Positions 36,338 through 45,236 are shown, numbered from the stretch's first letter. The stretch is DNA of 64,000 nt from JBARDN01 sp050736695 (GCA_050736695.1 JBOHWH010000116.1:1-64000), one strand, 5' to 3'. Numbers and translations: made by a program. Notes: generated by a model from the letters alone, not told the origin.

Positions 36338-37123
36338 ATGGCACCGGACGCTATTCGGAGTAGTTTTTCGCTCGAAGGAAAAGGCGCGCTCGTGATCGGC
36401 GCCGAGCATCCTGCCGGCCGCGCCGCTGCCGTCACGCTGGCCGAAGCGGGCGCGAAGATCCTGCTCGCCTCGCGCGAGCCCGGCACCGACGCGCAACTGA
36501 AGGAGACCACCAAGGCGGTTCAAGCCACCGGCGCCAAGGCGATAGTGCGCGTGCAGAACGCCGCGATTCGCGCCGACCTGAGCGCGACCGCCGATCTTGC
36601 CGCTAAGGAACTCGGGCGGCTCGACATTCTTGTCAACGCGATCGATGCTCCGTGGTACGGTGCCGCCGACAACGCCGACGACAGCGCGTTCGAAAAAGTA
36701 ATCGAGAATAATTTCAAGACCGTGTGGATGTCGTGCCAGGAAGCGGGGCGCGTGATGCTGCGGCAAGGCGGAGGCGCGATCGTCAATATCACATCGATCC
36801 TGGCGCAACGCGGCGTTCCGAATGCGAGCCTCTATTGCGCGGCGAAAGCGGCGGTGCTGAACCTCACCCGCGCGATGGCGATCGAATGGGCGCGCAAGGG
36901 AATCCGCGTCAACGCGATCGAAACCGGATGGCTCGACGAAGCGGCCTCGCCCACTAACGCCGACGAAGACTTCAAGAAAAATCTGCTGAAATATCTGCCG
37001 GAGAACCGGCTGGTCGCGCCCGAGGATCTTTCCGGCGCCCTGCTCTACCTGGTGTCGCCGGCCGCGGGCTTCGTGACCGGAGAATCGATCGTCGTCGATG
37101 GCGCCCTGATGTGCCGCGTGTAA
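36338..37123 (+). CDS. Short-chain dehydrogenase/reductase (SDR), second of two
   Basis: The protein has 261 residues from ATG 36338, which has GGGGAA about 6 bases upstream. The glycine motif is altered (GAEHPAGRAAA instead of GxxxGxG). The catalytic motif YCAAK and the Ser of NITSIL are present, and the ending GESIVVDGALM is normal. It is likely co-transcribed with the SDR before it. The two may form a heteromer or act on successive steps; that is inference. It converges on a methyltransferase gene 6 bases away. Confidence 0.88.
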   Translation: MAPDAIRSSFSLEGKGALVIGAEHPAGRAAAVTLAEAGAKILLASREPGTDAQLKETTKAVQATGAKAIVRVQNAAIRADLSATADLAAKELGRLDILVNAIDAPWYGAADNADDSAFEKVIENNFKTVWMSCQEAGRVMLRQGGGAIVNITSILAQRGVPNASLYCAAKAAVLNLTRAMAIEWARKGIRVNAIETGWLDEAASPTNADEDFKKNLLKYLPENRLVAPEDLSGALLYLVSPAAGFVTGESIVVDGALMCRV

Positions 37124-37129
37124 CGCGCT

Positions 37130-37906
37130 TCATCGCGAAGCGACTGTGAACATATAGTCGCCGCCGCCCCACGCGTACGACCGCATCACTTCCTCGATCC
37201 GCCCGCTGCGGATGTCTTCTTCCAGGCGCGCGATGCCATGCGTGATCTCGTCCGCATCCGGAGCGTTAGAGAACGCCGAGATGCCGGCGCGGACTCTAGG
37301 ATCGAGATAAAGCTCCGGCTTGTGCTTGCCGCAGTACAAAAACCAATCTTTAAGGTCGTCGCGAACTTCATAGAGCTCGGTCTGCTCGATCGCGAAGCCG
37401 GCGGCGCGGAGCGATTCGCCGGTCTCGCAGCGCAGGTATGGCTGATTCGCCGCCGCGAGCGACCTGGGAAAATACTCGTTCAGCCAATAATGCCGAAGCT
37501 GTTCGGCCGTGCCGTTCAGGATGACGAAGCGCGACCCGGGCGCAAGCACGCGGCGGACCTCGCGAAAGGCGGCGACGGGATCGTCCATATGATGATGCAC
37601 GAAAGTGCAGGTCGCGCCGGCGAATGCTCCCGGCTTGAACGGCAACATTTCCGCGCGCGCGCGATTTACCGGCAACGGCGGACACTTCGCATGCGCGCGC
37701 GAGAGCATCGCCGCCGAAAGATCGATTGCCGCCATCCGAACTCCCGCTTCGCGCAGCGCGATGGTGTAGTTGGCGGTGCCGCATCCCAGGTCCAGATGCC
37801 AGCGATCAGGAGCCGGCCGCAGAAAGTGCAGCAGCCGCGACAGCAGGTACGGATCCGCCTGCCGCGTCGTGTCGTAGCCGACTCCGATCTTGTCATACAG
37901 CGCCAT
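37130..37906 (-). CDS. Class I SAM-dependent methyltransferase
   Basis: The 258-residue protein starts at ATG 37906, with AGAGGA about 6 bases upstream; a longer frame without such a site opens at 38032. It shows HLDLGCGTANYT, a VRMAAIDLS acidic motif, and RRVLAPGSRFVILNGT. The C-terminal half has tryptophan-, tyrosine- and cysteine-bearing segments without a known substrate pattern. Its promoter should lie in the roughly 150-base spacer shared with the divergent gene at 38061. Confidence 0.87.
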   Translation of the reverse strand: MALYDKIGVGYDTTRQADPYLLSRLLHFLRPAPDRWHLDLGCGTANYTIALREAGVRMAAIDLSAAMLSRAHAKCPPLPVNRARAEMLPFKPGAFAGATCTFVHHHMDDPVAAFREVRRVLAPGSRFVILNGTAEQLRHYWLNEYFPRSLAAANQPYLRCETGESLRAAGFAIEQTELYEVRDDLKDWFLYCGKHKPELYLDPRVRAGISAFSNAPDADEITHGIARLEEDIRSGRIEEVMRSYAWGGGDYMFTVASR

Positions 37907-38060
37907 CGCGAATCCTCTTGAGCGATAATTGCAAACTGAACTGAGCGGATCGAGCGCGGGAGGGCGGTCTTGCGTGCGATCAAGCGCCGTGGTTTCGTCT
38001 GATCGCGGCGCAGTCGGCATCGCGCCACACAAATTTTCCTAACCTGGAATTGCAACCATA

Positions 38061-38834
38061 ATGAGTACGGCTGAGCAGACAGCATCAAACCAAGTGATCG
38101 AGTTTTCGGATTTCGCGTCGGTAATCACCGGCAACGGACAATGGGTTCCCGCCGGCTTCCCGCTCGAGGACGGCGGCTTCTGGCAATACCAGGAACCGGG
38201 CGCGGTGGTGATTATCCAGGACGGGTTTATGCGCGTGGCCGCGGTGCCGTACACACGCCATCACGATTCGGTCCAGATTCTCGATAACGCCAAGCACATG
38301 TACTTCAGCACGCAAACCTTCGCGCCGCCGCCCGGCGGCACGATTTCGTTCGCGATCGATTTTTCGGCGACGATTATCGGCGGACGCCCGGGAGATCTGT
38401 ACGACGGATTCGTATCGTTCAACGTGCTCGATTTCTCGACCGGCGCCGCGCTCGACTTTTTTGTAGGCAACGACGTCGTCGCCACCGTGTACGGCAAGCT
38501 GCCGTTTCCCGGAGTGCCCGAGGTCGAGCCTGCGCAGGGACCGCGTTATTTCTGCCTGTTCGAGGAAGCGCGCGGAGTAACCGCTCCCGGCGAGCTGCAT
38601 CATTTTGAAATCGTATACGATTCGGCGGCGGATCTGCTGACCTTCCTGATGAATGGGAAGGAGTTGCGCCGGTACACGAAGGTGCCGTTCAAGCTCGGCG
38701 CCTGCACACTCGCAATCGGCCTGATGAGCGAAAAAGATATTCAGCCGGGCAAGGGCAGCGTGTCATGCCACGGCCAGGGCGCGATCGGGAAATGGGGCAA
38801 CATCAGGATTACGCGCAGCCTTGCGCTCAAGTGA
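38061..38834 (+). CDS. Hypothetical protein, possible jelly-roll (LamG/DUF6081-like) fold
   Basis: I do not firmly recognise the family. The 257-residue protein has no signal peptide or membrane helix. Its pattern of alternating beta strands (GTISFAIDFSATIIGG, DGFVSFNVLDFSTG, HHFEIVYDSAADLLTFLMNG) is like concanavalin/LamG jelly rolls. The bottom line LTFLMNGKELRRY is the usual surface strand pair of such folds. Some actinobacterial DUF6081 proteins look similar. It is followed by gene debris and a REP element. The function is unknown. Confidence 0.7.
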   Translation: MSTAEQTASNQVIEFSDFASVITGNGQWVPAGFPLEDGGFWQYQEPGAVVIIQDGFMRVAAVPYTRHHDSVQILDNAKHMYFSTQTFAPPPGGTISFAIDFSATIIGGRPGDLYDGFVSFNVLDFSTGAALDFFVGNDVVATVYGKLPFPGVPEVEPAQGPRYFCLFEEARGVTAPGELHHFEIVYDSAADLLTFLMNGKELRRYTKVPFKLGACTLAIGLMSEKDIQPGKGSVSCHGQGAIGKWGNIRITRSLALK

Positions 38835-38850
38835 GCGGGCCGGAAGATCG

Positions 38851-39055
38851 ATCGTAGAATTCGCCGGAATTGCGCATATAAATTTAACGGTAGCGAACTT
38901 TGACGCGTGCGAAGCCTTCTATGATCGCAGGATACGCCGCTATCACTCATTGCGAAGATCCTGACGGCACGCGGATTGAGATGAATTACCGCCCCGCCGA
39001 GGGCTGGCGGGCTGTGGCGGCCAGTGCGGATGTGATCGCGAAAGCATCGCGGTGA
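38851..39055 (+). pseudogene. Decayed VOC (glyoxalase-like) gene
   Basis: In one plus-strand frame from about 38851 the residues IAHINLTVANFDACEAFYD match the first beta-alpha unit of a vicinal-oxygen-chelate protein. That frame stops at about 38961. In a second frame from about 38921, HCEDPDGTRIEMNYRP matches the last strand of the same fold, ending at a TGA at 39055. The middle of the domain is absent, so this is a VOC gene with an internal deletion and frameshift. It ends 11 bases before the first REP element. Confidence 0.6.
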
Positions 39056-39065
39056 GTCTTTCCGG

Positions 39066-39134
39066 CAGTAGGGCCGCCGTCCCGGCGGCCTCTTGCATGC
39101 GCGATATCCGTGACCGGCGAGACGCCGGCCCTGA
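39066..39134 (+). repeat. REP-like element copy 1 (two hairpins)
   Basis: Hairpin A is GGCCGCC-GTCCC-GGCGGCC (39072-39090) and hairpin B is GACCGGCG-AGA-CGCCGGCC (39112-39130, one mismatch). It opens CAGTAGGG. It lies 45 bases past the RAYT stop codon and has the same orientation as copy 2. Confidence 0.8.
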
Positions 39135-39178
39135 AGATCTGTGTTTATATCGTTCGGTCAGGTGCCCGTCGAATTGAA

Positions 39179-39637
39179 TCACTCATCTTGCGGCCAAACC
39201 CAGGCGTACGATTCGATTCCCGGCCATCGCTTGGACGGATTAGCTCGGATGTATTGCAGCTTTTCAACACATTCATCTTCGCTGCGCAACGCTCTATCGA
39301 AATATTCGTGTTGCCAAATCGCACCAACGCCGGTTCGATTCTTCCGGATCGCGTGAGCAGTGAACGACTTCCACGAGTGCACGATCTGTTCGAGACTGAA
39401 TTCCGGGAATGGAACCACAATTGTATGCACATGATCGTTCATTATGACCAACGCGATAATCTCGTAACGAACGCCTATAAAATGGCGAATCGCGTGTGCC
39501 ACGATCGTCTGCTCCGTGGAATCAAGTTCTCTTAGCCCCTGCGCGAGGCGCCAAGTCACAAAATAGTTTGCGCGATCCGCACGCCAATGTGGCAGATGCC
39601 GCCGATAGAAACGGAATCGCGAATCCTCCTCCGCCAT
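39179..39637 (-). CDS. REP-associated tyrosine transposase (RAYT, Y1 HUH family)
   Basis: RAYTs are single-strand HUH nucleases that recognise and move REP palindromes. The 152-residue protein has the family start (FYRRHLPHWRADRANYFVTWRLA), the HUH motif MNDHVHTIV, a helix with HSWKSFTAH, WQHEYFDRALRS, and the catalytic Tyr in YIRANPSKRW. ATG 39637 has GGGAG upstream. It is bracketed by two REP-like elements and a third copy sits 7 kb away, the expected layout. All key motifs are intact. Confidence 0.9.
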   Translation of the reverse strand: MAEEDSRFRFYRRHLPHWRADRANYFVTWRLAQGLRELDSTEQTIVAHAIRHFIGVRYEIIALVIMNDHVHTIVVPFPEFSLEQIVHSWKSFTAHAIRKNRTGVGAIWQHEYFDRALRSEDECVEKLQYIRANPSKRWPGIESYAWVWPQDE

Positions 39638-39650
39638 TGTGTTCTCCCTC

Positions 39651-39722
39651 TTTCAGTAGGGCCGCCGTCCCGGCGGCCTCTCGCACGACAATCTGCGACC
39701 GGCGAGACGCCGGTCCTACTGA
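39651..39722 (+). repeat. REP-like element copy 2 (two hairpins, terminal inverted repeats)
   Basis: This copy has hairpin A (39659-39677) and hairpin B, GACCGGCG-AGA-CGCCGGTC, with a perfect 8-bp stem (39696-39714). The outermost 9 bases are perfect inverted repeats: TTCAGTAGG and CCTACTGAA. It lies 13 bases upstream of the RAYT start and might affect its expression. Confidence 0.85.
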
Positions 39723-39739
39723 AGAAAATGATGCCACCC

Positions 39740-40519
39740 TTACTTTGCGCCGGGGAAATGCAGGGTGAAGCCGCCGTCCACCATGATCGTTTGCGCGGTC
39801 AGATAGCTCGCTTCGGGCAGGCAGATCAGGCAGGCGATGGCGGCGACTTCTTCAAGCGTCGGAAGGCGCTTTATCGCTGAGCGCTCGGCGCATCGACGCT
39901 GAAATTCTTCGTAGGCGTCGCCCAGATATTGCGCGTAATAGCGCGCGGAGTCGGTGTCGATATAGCCGACGTTCATTCCGTTGACGGTTATTCCCCGCGG
40001 CCCCAGCTCGAAAGCGAAATCGCGCACCATGCTCTCGAGTGCGGCTTTCGCCGCGCCCAGCACGCCGTGGCCGGGTAGATTTCGGATCGAATCGATACCC
40101 GAGATCATCAAGATGCGTCCGCCGTCGCCCATCACCTTCGACGCTTCCTGAACCGCCGCCAGAAACCCGCCGACGCTCAGGTTGAAAGTGCGCAGGAGAT
40201 TGTGAGGCTTGGATTCGAGCAGCGGCTTGAATGCGGTCGCGGCAGCGTTGGCGATAAGGATATCGACCCGTCCGAGTTCCGCCGCCGTTCCCGCGACCAT
40301 CGCGCGCACCTCGGCGTCATTCTCAAGATCGGCCTTGATCAGAATTGAGCGCGGCGCGATTGCGCGCACCATTTCGAGCGTGCGCGCAGCGCTGTCCTCG
40401 TCGCGCCGATAGTTCATCGCGACCGTTGCGCCGAGTTCCGCCAGCCGCTTCGATAACGCGCGTCCAAGACCGCGCGTTCCGCCTGTAACGAGCGCCACTT
40501 TCCCCTTTAAGTCATGCAT
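39740..40519 (-). CDS. SDR-family enoyl reductase-like protein (FabL-like), catalytic Tyr replaced
   Basis: The protein has about 259 residues from ATG 40519; a longer frame runs into the neighbouring gene. The cofactor motif TGGTRGLGRAL, the IANAAATAF segment and the ending GQTIMVDGG-like AQTIMVDGGFTLHF mark it as an SDR. The segment after ISGIDSIRNLP closely follows FabL enoyl-ACP reductases (YxxxxxxK), but the Tyr position reads His: HGVLGAAK. The YxxxK position reads Leu. No other Tyr is within 8 residues upstream of the Lys. Activity is therefore doubtful or altered. Confidence 0.85.
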   Translation of the reverse strand: MHDLKGKVALVTGGTRGLGRALSKRLAELGATVAMNYRRDEDSAARTLEMVRAIAPRSILIKADLENDAEVRAMVAGTAAELGRVDILIANAAATAFKPLLESKPHNLLRTFNLSVGGFLAAVQEASKVMGDGGRILMISGIDSIRNLPGHGVLGAAKAALESMVRDFAFELGPRGITVNGMNVGYIDTDSARYYAQYLGDAYEEFQRRCAERSAIKRLPTLEEVAAIACLICLPEASYLTAQTIMVDGGFTLHFPGAK

Positions 40520-40581
40520 GGCGGGGAAGATTAGCACGCGAACCGGCGCACGGGAAAAACCCGATCTGGCCCGGCTCCAGG

Positions 40582-42501
40582 CTACGCGCGCGGGTAAAGC
40601 GTATGCCTGATATCGGCCTCGCGCGGGTCGCGGATCGGCGTGCCGTCGGCGCGCAGCATGCGCCAATTGAAATCCGGATGTTCAACCTGGAGCACGATTT
40701 CATTATCGGCAAGATCCGCAGGCGTCGCGCATGCGACGCGGCCCGATTCGCCCGTCACCGCCGCCGCGATCACGCGATCGTCTTTGCCGCGCACGACGAC
40801 GCGCGCGCCCGCAACCGGAGGGCGCTCGCCGCCGGGCAGATGATCATTGTCGAGCACGGTCACGCGCAGGCTGCGCATATCGCGGGTGCGCTCGGGCTCG
40901 ACCGCGAGATCGCGCAGATAGATGAGCGGTTCCGCATACACGCCTTTCAAGCCGGCGCTGCGCGGCTCGGCCGCCGGATTCGCCTTGAGCTCGATCCGCT
41001 GCGCCGCCATCCCGTGGTCCGAAGTCAATACGAAGAGCGTCGAATCGAAGATACCGCGCACGCGCAGCGTGTCGAAGATCTTTCCGATTCGCGCGTCGGT
41101 GCGCATGATCGCCTCGCGCAGGCCCGCGTGATGCGGCCCGTAGTCGTGACCGGCGCCGTCGGTCAGCACAAATTCGTGCGCGACGAATATCGGCGGCGTG
41201 TCGCCGCAATGTTCAAACAGGGTCAGCATCTGCGCCATCCCGCGCACATCGACGATCTCCTCGCGATGCATTCCGGGCAGCTTGTCCGCCATCCAGCGCG
41301 GACTCACGTCGCTCGACATCTCCTGAGTAAGCGCTTTGAGACGCGCCTTGTCGCCGACGATACGATGCTCGAACACCGCGTGATCGGCGCCGCGCCCCTG
41401 CGGCTCATGAATCGACGCGGTAATTGCGCCCGGGCCACGCACGCGTTTGAACGCCTCGTACAGCGTCTCGACTTCGAGGTTAACGTAGCCTTCGCCATCG
41501 TAGATGTTTCCCTGGATCGGCACGGTCTGGCGATGCTCGCGCAGATGAAAGGTCGGATTGACGACGTCGTGATGGCCGCACCATGCGCCAGTTAGAATCG
41601 TCGAATGACTCGGCCACGTGATGCTGGGGAAGTTGACGATCGAGCCGTGCGAGAGCATCGCGCCGCCGTCCACGAGTGCCGCGAGGTTCGGAATCGCCGC
41701 GCGATTATTCTCAAGCTGCCAGATCAACTCGGTATGCGACAGACCGTCGAGCAAAATCAAATAGACCCGCTCGGGCGAGGTCGCATCCGCATCGATAAGA
41801 TCGCGTAAAACAGCGCCATCCTGGCGTTTCAGAAGAGTGCGCGCGGGCATCCCGGCCGGACCACGGCCGTCAATTTCCGGAAACCGCATCAGCGTGGCGA
41901 TCGTCGGCGCAATATCGACGTGGCGCGACGCAAGCTTGAAGCGCCCCCTCCTTACTCCCGGACCGCTAAACACCAGGGGAGCGCGTGATTGCACGACATC
42001 GAGCGCGCCGTGCTGCCCCGGCTGAAGCCCGTAAGCATAGGCTTTGGGGCTGACAGCCAGGTCCGGTCCGCGCGGGCTATCGAACAACTGCGCGAGCCGC
42101 TCATACGCATCAGGATGGGTCAGCGTGTGCGGCTCGAAGTAGGCGTGATTCGGATCGTTGGCGGGATTGCCGGAGAGGCCCGCGGCCTCGAGCTCTTCGG
42201 CAATTGTCGCAACGGCGAACGGATCCTGCCGCGCAATCGGGTTGTCGCCGACCTGCTCGATCACCTCGAAGCTGAGCGCTCCGTTGGAGTCGCGATAGCG
42301 CTTGAAGCGGATCATTCCGCCGCGAGACCATACTTCGTACGCGCCGCCGCGCCAGGTTGCGACCAGATCGACGTGGTCGGCCGCGCGAGTTTCCTTGAGC
42401 AGGGCAAGAATTGCACGGTCGCCGGATTCGTACTGGTTGGGGTCGAGACCCTGGCCGCCGGGGCGCTCAGGGCCATGTTCGATTAAAGTGGAATTCGGCA
42501 T
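40582..42501 (-). CDS. Alkaline-phosphatase-superfamily phosphodiesterase with permuted motif order
   Basis: This 639-residue protein carries the two-metal site of nucleotide pyrophosphatases/phosphodiesterases, but in an odd order. The N-terminal 220 residues hold segments that normally follow the DHG motif: LAQLFDSPRGPDLAVS, then GQHGALD (H164, expected metal ligand), PLVFSGPGVRRG and HVDIAPTI. Next come LLDGLSH (D252), nucleophile T295 in SITWPSHST, TDGAGHDYG (D448, H452) and TSDHGM (D495, H496). A carboxypeptidase-regulatory-like beta domain follows at about 540-612. All six ligand positions exist, so the fold looks circularly permuted. There is no signal peptide. Confidence 0.85.
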   Translation of the reverse strand: MPNSTLIEHGPERPGGQGLDPNQYESGDRAILALLKETRAADHVDLVATWRGGAYEVWSRGGMIRFKRYRDSNGALSFEVIEQVGDNPIARQDPFAVATIAEELEAAGLSGNPANDPNHAYFEPHTLTHPDAYERLAQLFDSPRGPDLAVSPKAYAYGLQPGQHGALDVVQSRAPLVFSGPGVRRGRFKLASRHVDIAPTIATLMRFPEIDGRGPAGMPARTLLKRQDGAVLRDLIDADATSPERVYLILLDGLSHTELIWQLENNRAAIPNLAALVDGGAMLSHGSIVNFPSITWPSHSTILTGAWCGHHDVVNPTFHLREHRQTVPIQGNIYDGEGYVNLEVETLYEAFKRVRGPGAITASIHEPQGRGADHAVFEHRIVGDKARLKALTQEMSSDVSPRWMADKLPGMHREEIVDVRGMAQMLTLFEHCGDTPPIFVAHEFVLTDGAGHDYGPHHAGLREAIMRTDARIGKIFDTLRVRGIFDSTLFVLTSDHGMAAQRIELKANPAAEPRSAGLKGVYAEPLIYLRDLAVEPERTRDMRSLRVTVLDNDHLPGGERPPVAGARVVVRGKDDRVIAAAVTGESGRVACATPADLADNEIVLQVEHPDFNWRMLRADGTPIRDPREADIRHTLYPRA

Positions 42502-42658
42502 GACGCGACATTGTTGCGCTCAACGCGAACGAGTGCAAAAGCGAAAATGCACGCTTTAACCGGCACTGTGCTCCATACGTAACCCTGCATTTGATTGCAG
42601 CCCTGATTGGAATCTCGCCATACTGTGACGCTCGCAATCATTTCGAGGAAGTGTGGCA

Positions 42659-43006
42659 ATGGCATCTGTTGACGACGCATCAATCGAGTCACGCATCGGC
42701 AAGGGCACCAAGGCTTCCGGCAAGCTTCACTTCAAGGGGCCGGTCCGGATCGAAGGCGAGGCTGAAGGCGAGATTTCCGGCGATGAGGTGATCATCGCGA
42801 GTGGCGCGGTCGTGAGCGCGCGGATCTCCGCCGGCAAGGTCACGATCGCGGGCGCCTTCAGCGGCGAGGTGACCGCGCGCGAACGCGTCGAGCTGCTCGC
42901 TACCGCACGCGCGCAATGCACCATCAGCACGCCAAGTCTGATTCTCAATGAAGGCGCGACCTTCGACGGCGATTGCAAGATGCCGCGAACGCGAGCGGCG
43001 GCCTGA
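42659..43006 (+). CDS. Bactofilin family protein
   Basis: Bactofilins are nucleotide-free cytoskeletal polymers tied to cell shape and local peptidoglycan synthesis. The 115-residue protein is a compact beta-helix with the repeating pattern of alternating Gly/Ala and hydrophobic residues (GKLHFKGPVRIEGEAEGEI, VTIAGAFSGEVTARERVEL). Short tails flank it: N-terminal DDASIESRIG and C-terminal KMPRTRAAA. ATG 42659 has GAGGA 9 bases upstream; an earlier GTG at 42653 is less likely. It converges with the next gene (4-base gap). No shape-gene partner is adjacent. Confidence 0.92.
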   Translation: MASVDDASIESRIGKGTKASGKLHFKGPVRIEGEAEGEISGDEVIIASGAVVSARISAGKVTIAGAFSGEVTARERVELLATARAQCTISTPSLILNEGATFDGDCKMPRTRAAA

Positions 43007-43010
43007 TTCG

Positions 43011-43622
43011 CTATCCGCGCGAGGGTTCGAGCAGAATCGCCTCCGAGCCGCGGTCGTCACGCCGGCGCACGATCGTGCCCGCCGCGTCGATCTCTATTTC
43101 CTCGCGATCGCCCATCCGCGGTTCGTAAATCCATCGCAAGCCTTGGCCGTCGGCGCACCGCACCGATTGCTTGTTCGAGTCCGCAACGAGGGTGGCGGGA
43201 TCGATCGCTGCGACACGCCCGGTCCATCGCGTCTGCCCACGCGCACGGATCCGCGCGATAATCAGCGCGCGAAAGATAACCAGGTCCGCGTCGATTTCCT
43301 TAAGCCGTCCGAGCTTTGCCGTCACCGTGTTGCGACCGCCCATCGCGGTGATTTGACCGCGCAGCAGATCTCCTACCGCTTCATACCTGGCACTGCGGTT
43401 AAACGGCCCGCGTGTGTAGCTTAGCGTGACGGAAGCGATACTCGAGTCGGCGGCGAGTTCGGCGCTGACTTCGTAGCGATTCGCGTTGTCCGGAAAACGA
43501 CGCTCGCCCGCTATGCGATGCCCGTCGAAGCTTAAGTCCTCGAGCGCCAGCAGCGCACCGCCGCGCCGGATCTCATAATGAAAGTTGCCTGCCGGGAGAA
43601 TCATCTGAGGAGCCGCTACCAT
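43011..43622 (-). CDS. Hypothetical protein
   Basis: I do not recognise the family. The 203-residue protein has no signal peptide, membrane segment or cysteine pair. It reads as a mostly beta-stranded fold (GNFHYEIRRGGALLALEDLSF, EIEIDAAGTIVRRRDDRG), reminiscent of lipocalin-like or outer-layer sheets. The frame is uninterrupted and lies in a compact convergent arrangement with bactofilin, which supports its being real. Its start is 153 bases from the CoA-transferase start on the opposite strand. Confidence 0.6.
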   Translation of the reverse strand: MVAAPQMILPAGNFHYEIRRGGALLALEDLSFDGHRIAGERRFPDNANRYEVSAELAADSSIASVTLSYTRGPFNRSARYEAVGDLLRGQITAMGGRNTVTAKLGRLKEIDADLVIFRALIIARIRARGQTRWTGRVAAIDPATLVADSNKQSVRCADGQGLRWIYEPRMGDREEIEIDAAGTIVRRRDDRGSEAILLEPSRG

Positions 43623-43775
43623 CGTCCGATAAATTGGCTTTGCGCCGCTGCCTGCACGCTAACCGCCGCCGCGGGATTGGACAAGTTCACGGGTGCAATG
43701 CTAAGCGCGAGCTTACGCGACGATTCGCACCGCGCGGTATCTGTCTTCAAAAAACTGGTCAGGAGAAACTCGGCA

Positions 43776-45236
43776 ATGGATTGGCAGGAGTATTTTCGAG
43801 CGCATCATCTCACCCACGAACAGGCCGCACGGCTGGTAAAGCCCGGCATGCGGATCGATTTCCCGCTTGCCGCCGCCGCTCCGATGCAGCACGCGATCGG
43901 CGCGCGCGCCGCGGAGCTCGAAGGCGCCGTCGATGTGCGAATAAGTGCGCCGACGGCGGATCCGGGATGGCTCTCGCAGGATCTAGGCGCCAAGTTTCGT
44001 CTCGAATTTGAATTGTTCATCGGCAATCTTGCGCGTCCGCTACACGACCGCCGTCAGGCCACTTATCTGCCCAACCTGTTCTCGACCCAGTTCAAGGCGC
44101 ACGACGAACGCCCCGCCGAAGACAAGCCGATCGATATCGCGTTCATCAACGTCACCCCGCCGAACTCGAAAGGCTATGTCAGTTTCGGACCGCATCAATG
44201 GAACAAGCGCGGCTACGCGCGCCGGGCCAGGATGGTTATCGCTGAGGTTGACCGCAACCTGACTCGCACCTACGGCGACGTCTTCATGCACGTGAGCGAG
44301 TTCGCATGGTTCGTCGATTCGACCGCGGCGCCGGGAGATCCCGCGGTCGTGGAGCGCGAACTTGCCCGGATGGACGACCAGAAGCGCGCCGGGATGCGCG
44401 CCGCAATCGACGAAGCCGGAATCGATCGGATTTTCCCGATCGTTCAATACCTCCAGCGGATGTCGGTGCCGGATTTGCGCGTGCTGCTCGGAATCTCGCC
44501 GCCGCCCAAAGAGTACGAAGCGATTGCCGGCTACCTGTCGGAAGTGATCGAGGACGGCGTGACGATCCAGATCGGCGTCGGCGATCCGAGCGCGCAGATG
44601 CCGCGCCTGGGCGCGTTCGATTCCAAGCACGATCTCGGACTGCATACCGAGATGGTCGCGCCCGGAATCGCGCGGCTGGTCGATCGCGGAGTAATCAACG
44701 GCCGGCGCAAAAGCAGCCATCGCGGCAGAGCGGTTGCCGTCGCATGGACCGGTTCCGATCCTGAAGACCTCAAGATCGTCGACGACAATCCCGCCTTCGA
44801 GCTCTACGACCCCGAATATGTGCTCAATATCGGCACCCTGATGGGCAACTTCCGGCAGACCTCGATCAACAATGCGCTTGGAATCGACCTGACCGGCCAG
44901 ATTACCGCCGAAACTGTCGTGGGCGGCAGGATGATCAATGGCACTGGCGGCCAGCCCGAGATGCATATGGGCGCGTTTCTGTGCCGTGGCGGACGTTCGA
45001 TCACCTTAATTCACTCGACGGCTCTGGGCGGCGCTGTCTCCCGTATCGTTCCCCGGCTGGAAGAGGGCGCGCTGGTCACCATACCGCGTTTTTTTGCCGA
45101 TACTGTTATCAGCGAGTACGGAGTCGCGCGGTTACTCGGTAAAAACCACAGGGAACGGGCTTACGAGCTAATCGCGATCGCGCATCCTGACCATCGGGCG
45201 GAGTTGCGCGCGGCGGCAGTCCGCCTTTTTGGCTGA
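43776..45236 (+). CDS. Acetyl-CoA hydrolase/transferase family (4-hydroxybutyrate CoA-transferase-like)
   Basis: Family I CoA-transferases swap CoA between acyl groups through a covalent Glu thioester. The 486-residue protein has the two-half architecture. The catalytic region is LGLHTEMVAPG, where the family Glu lies, followed by VDRGVINGRRKSSHRG. The C-terminal half has INNALGIDLTGQITAETVVGGRMINGTGG, also typical. ATG 43776 has AGGAGA about 10 bases upstream; the longer frame from 43578 overlaps the hypothetical gene on the other strand. The exact acyl substrates are unknown. Confidence 0.88.
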   Translation: MDWQEYFRAHHLTHEQAARLVKPGMRIDFPLAAAAPMQHAIGARAAELEGAVDVRISAPTADPGWLSQDLGAKFRLEFELFIGNLARPLHDRRQATYLPNLFSTQFKAHDERPAEDKPIDIAFINVTPPNSKGYVSFGPHQWNKRGYARRARMVIAEVDRNLTRTYGDVFMHVSEFAWFVDSTAAPGDPAVVERELARMDDQKRAGMRAAIDEAGIDRIFPIVQYLQRMSVPDLRVLLGISPPPKEYEAIAGYLSEVIEDGVTIQIGVGDPSAQMPRLGAFDSKHDLGLHTEMVAPGIARLVDRGVINGRRKSSHRGRAVAVAWTGSDPEDLKIVDDNPAFELYDPEYVLNIGTLMGNFRQTSINNALGIDLTGQITAETVVGGRMINGTGGQPEMHMGAFLCRGGRSITLIHSTALGGAVSRIVPRLEEGALVTIPRFFADTVISEYGVARLLGKNHRERAYELIAIAHPDHRAELRAAAVRLFG

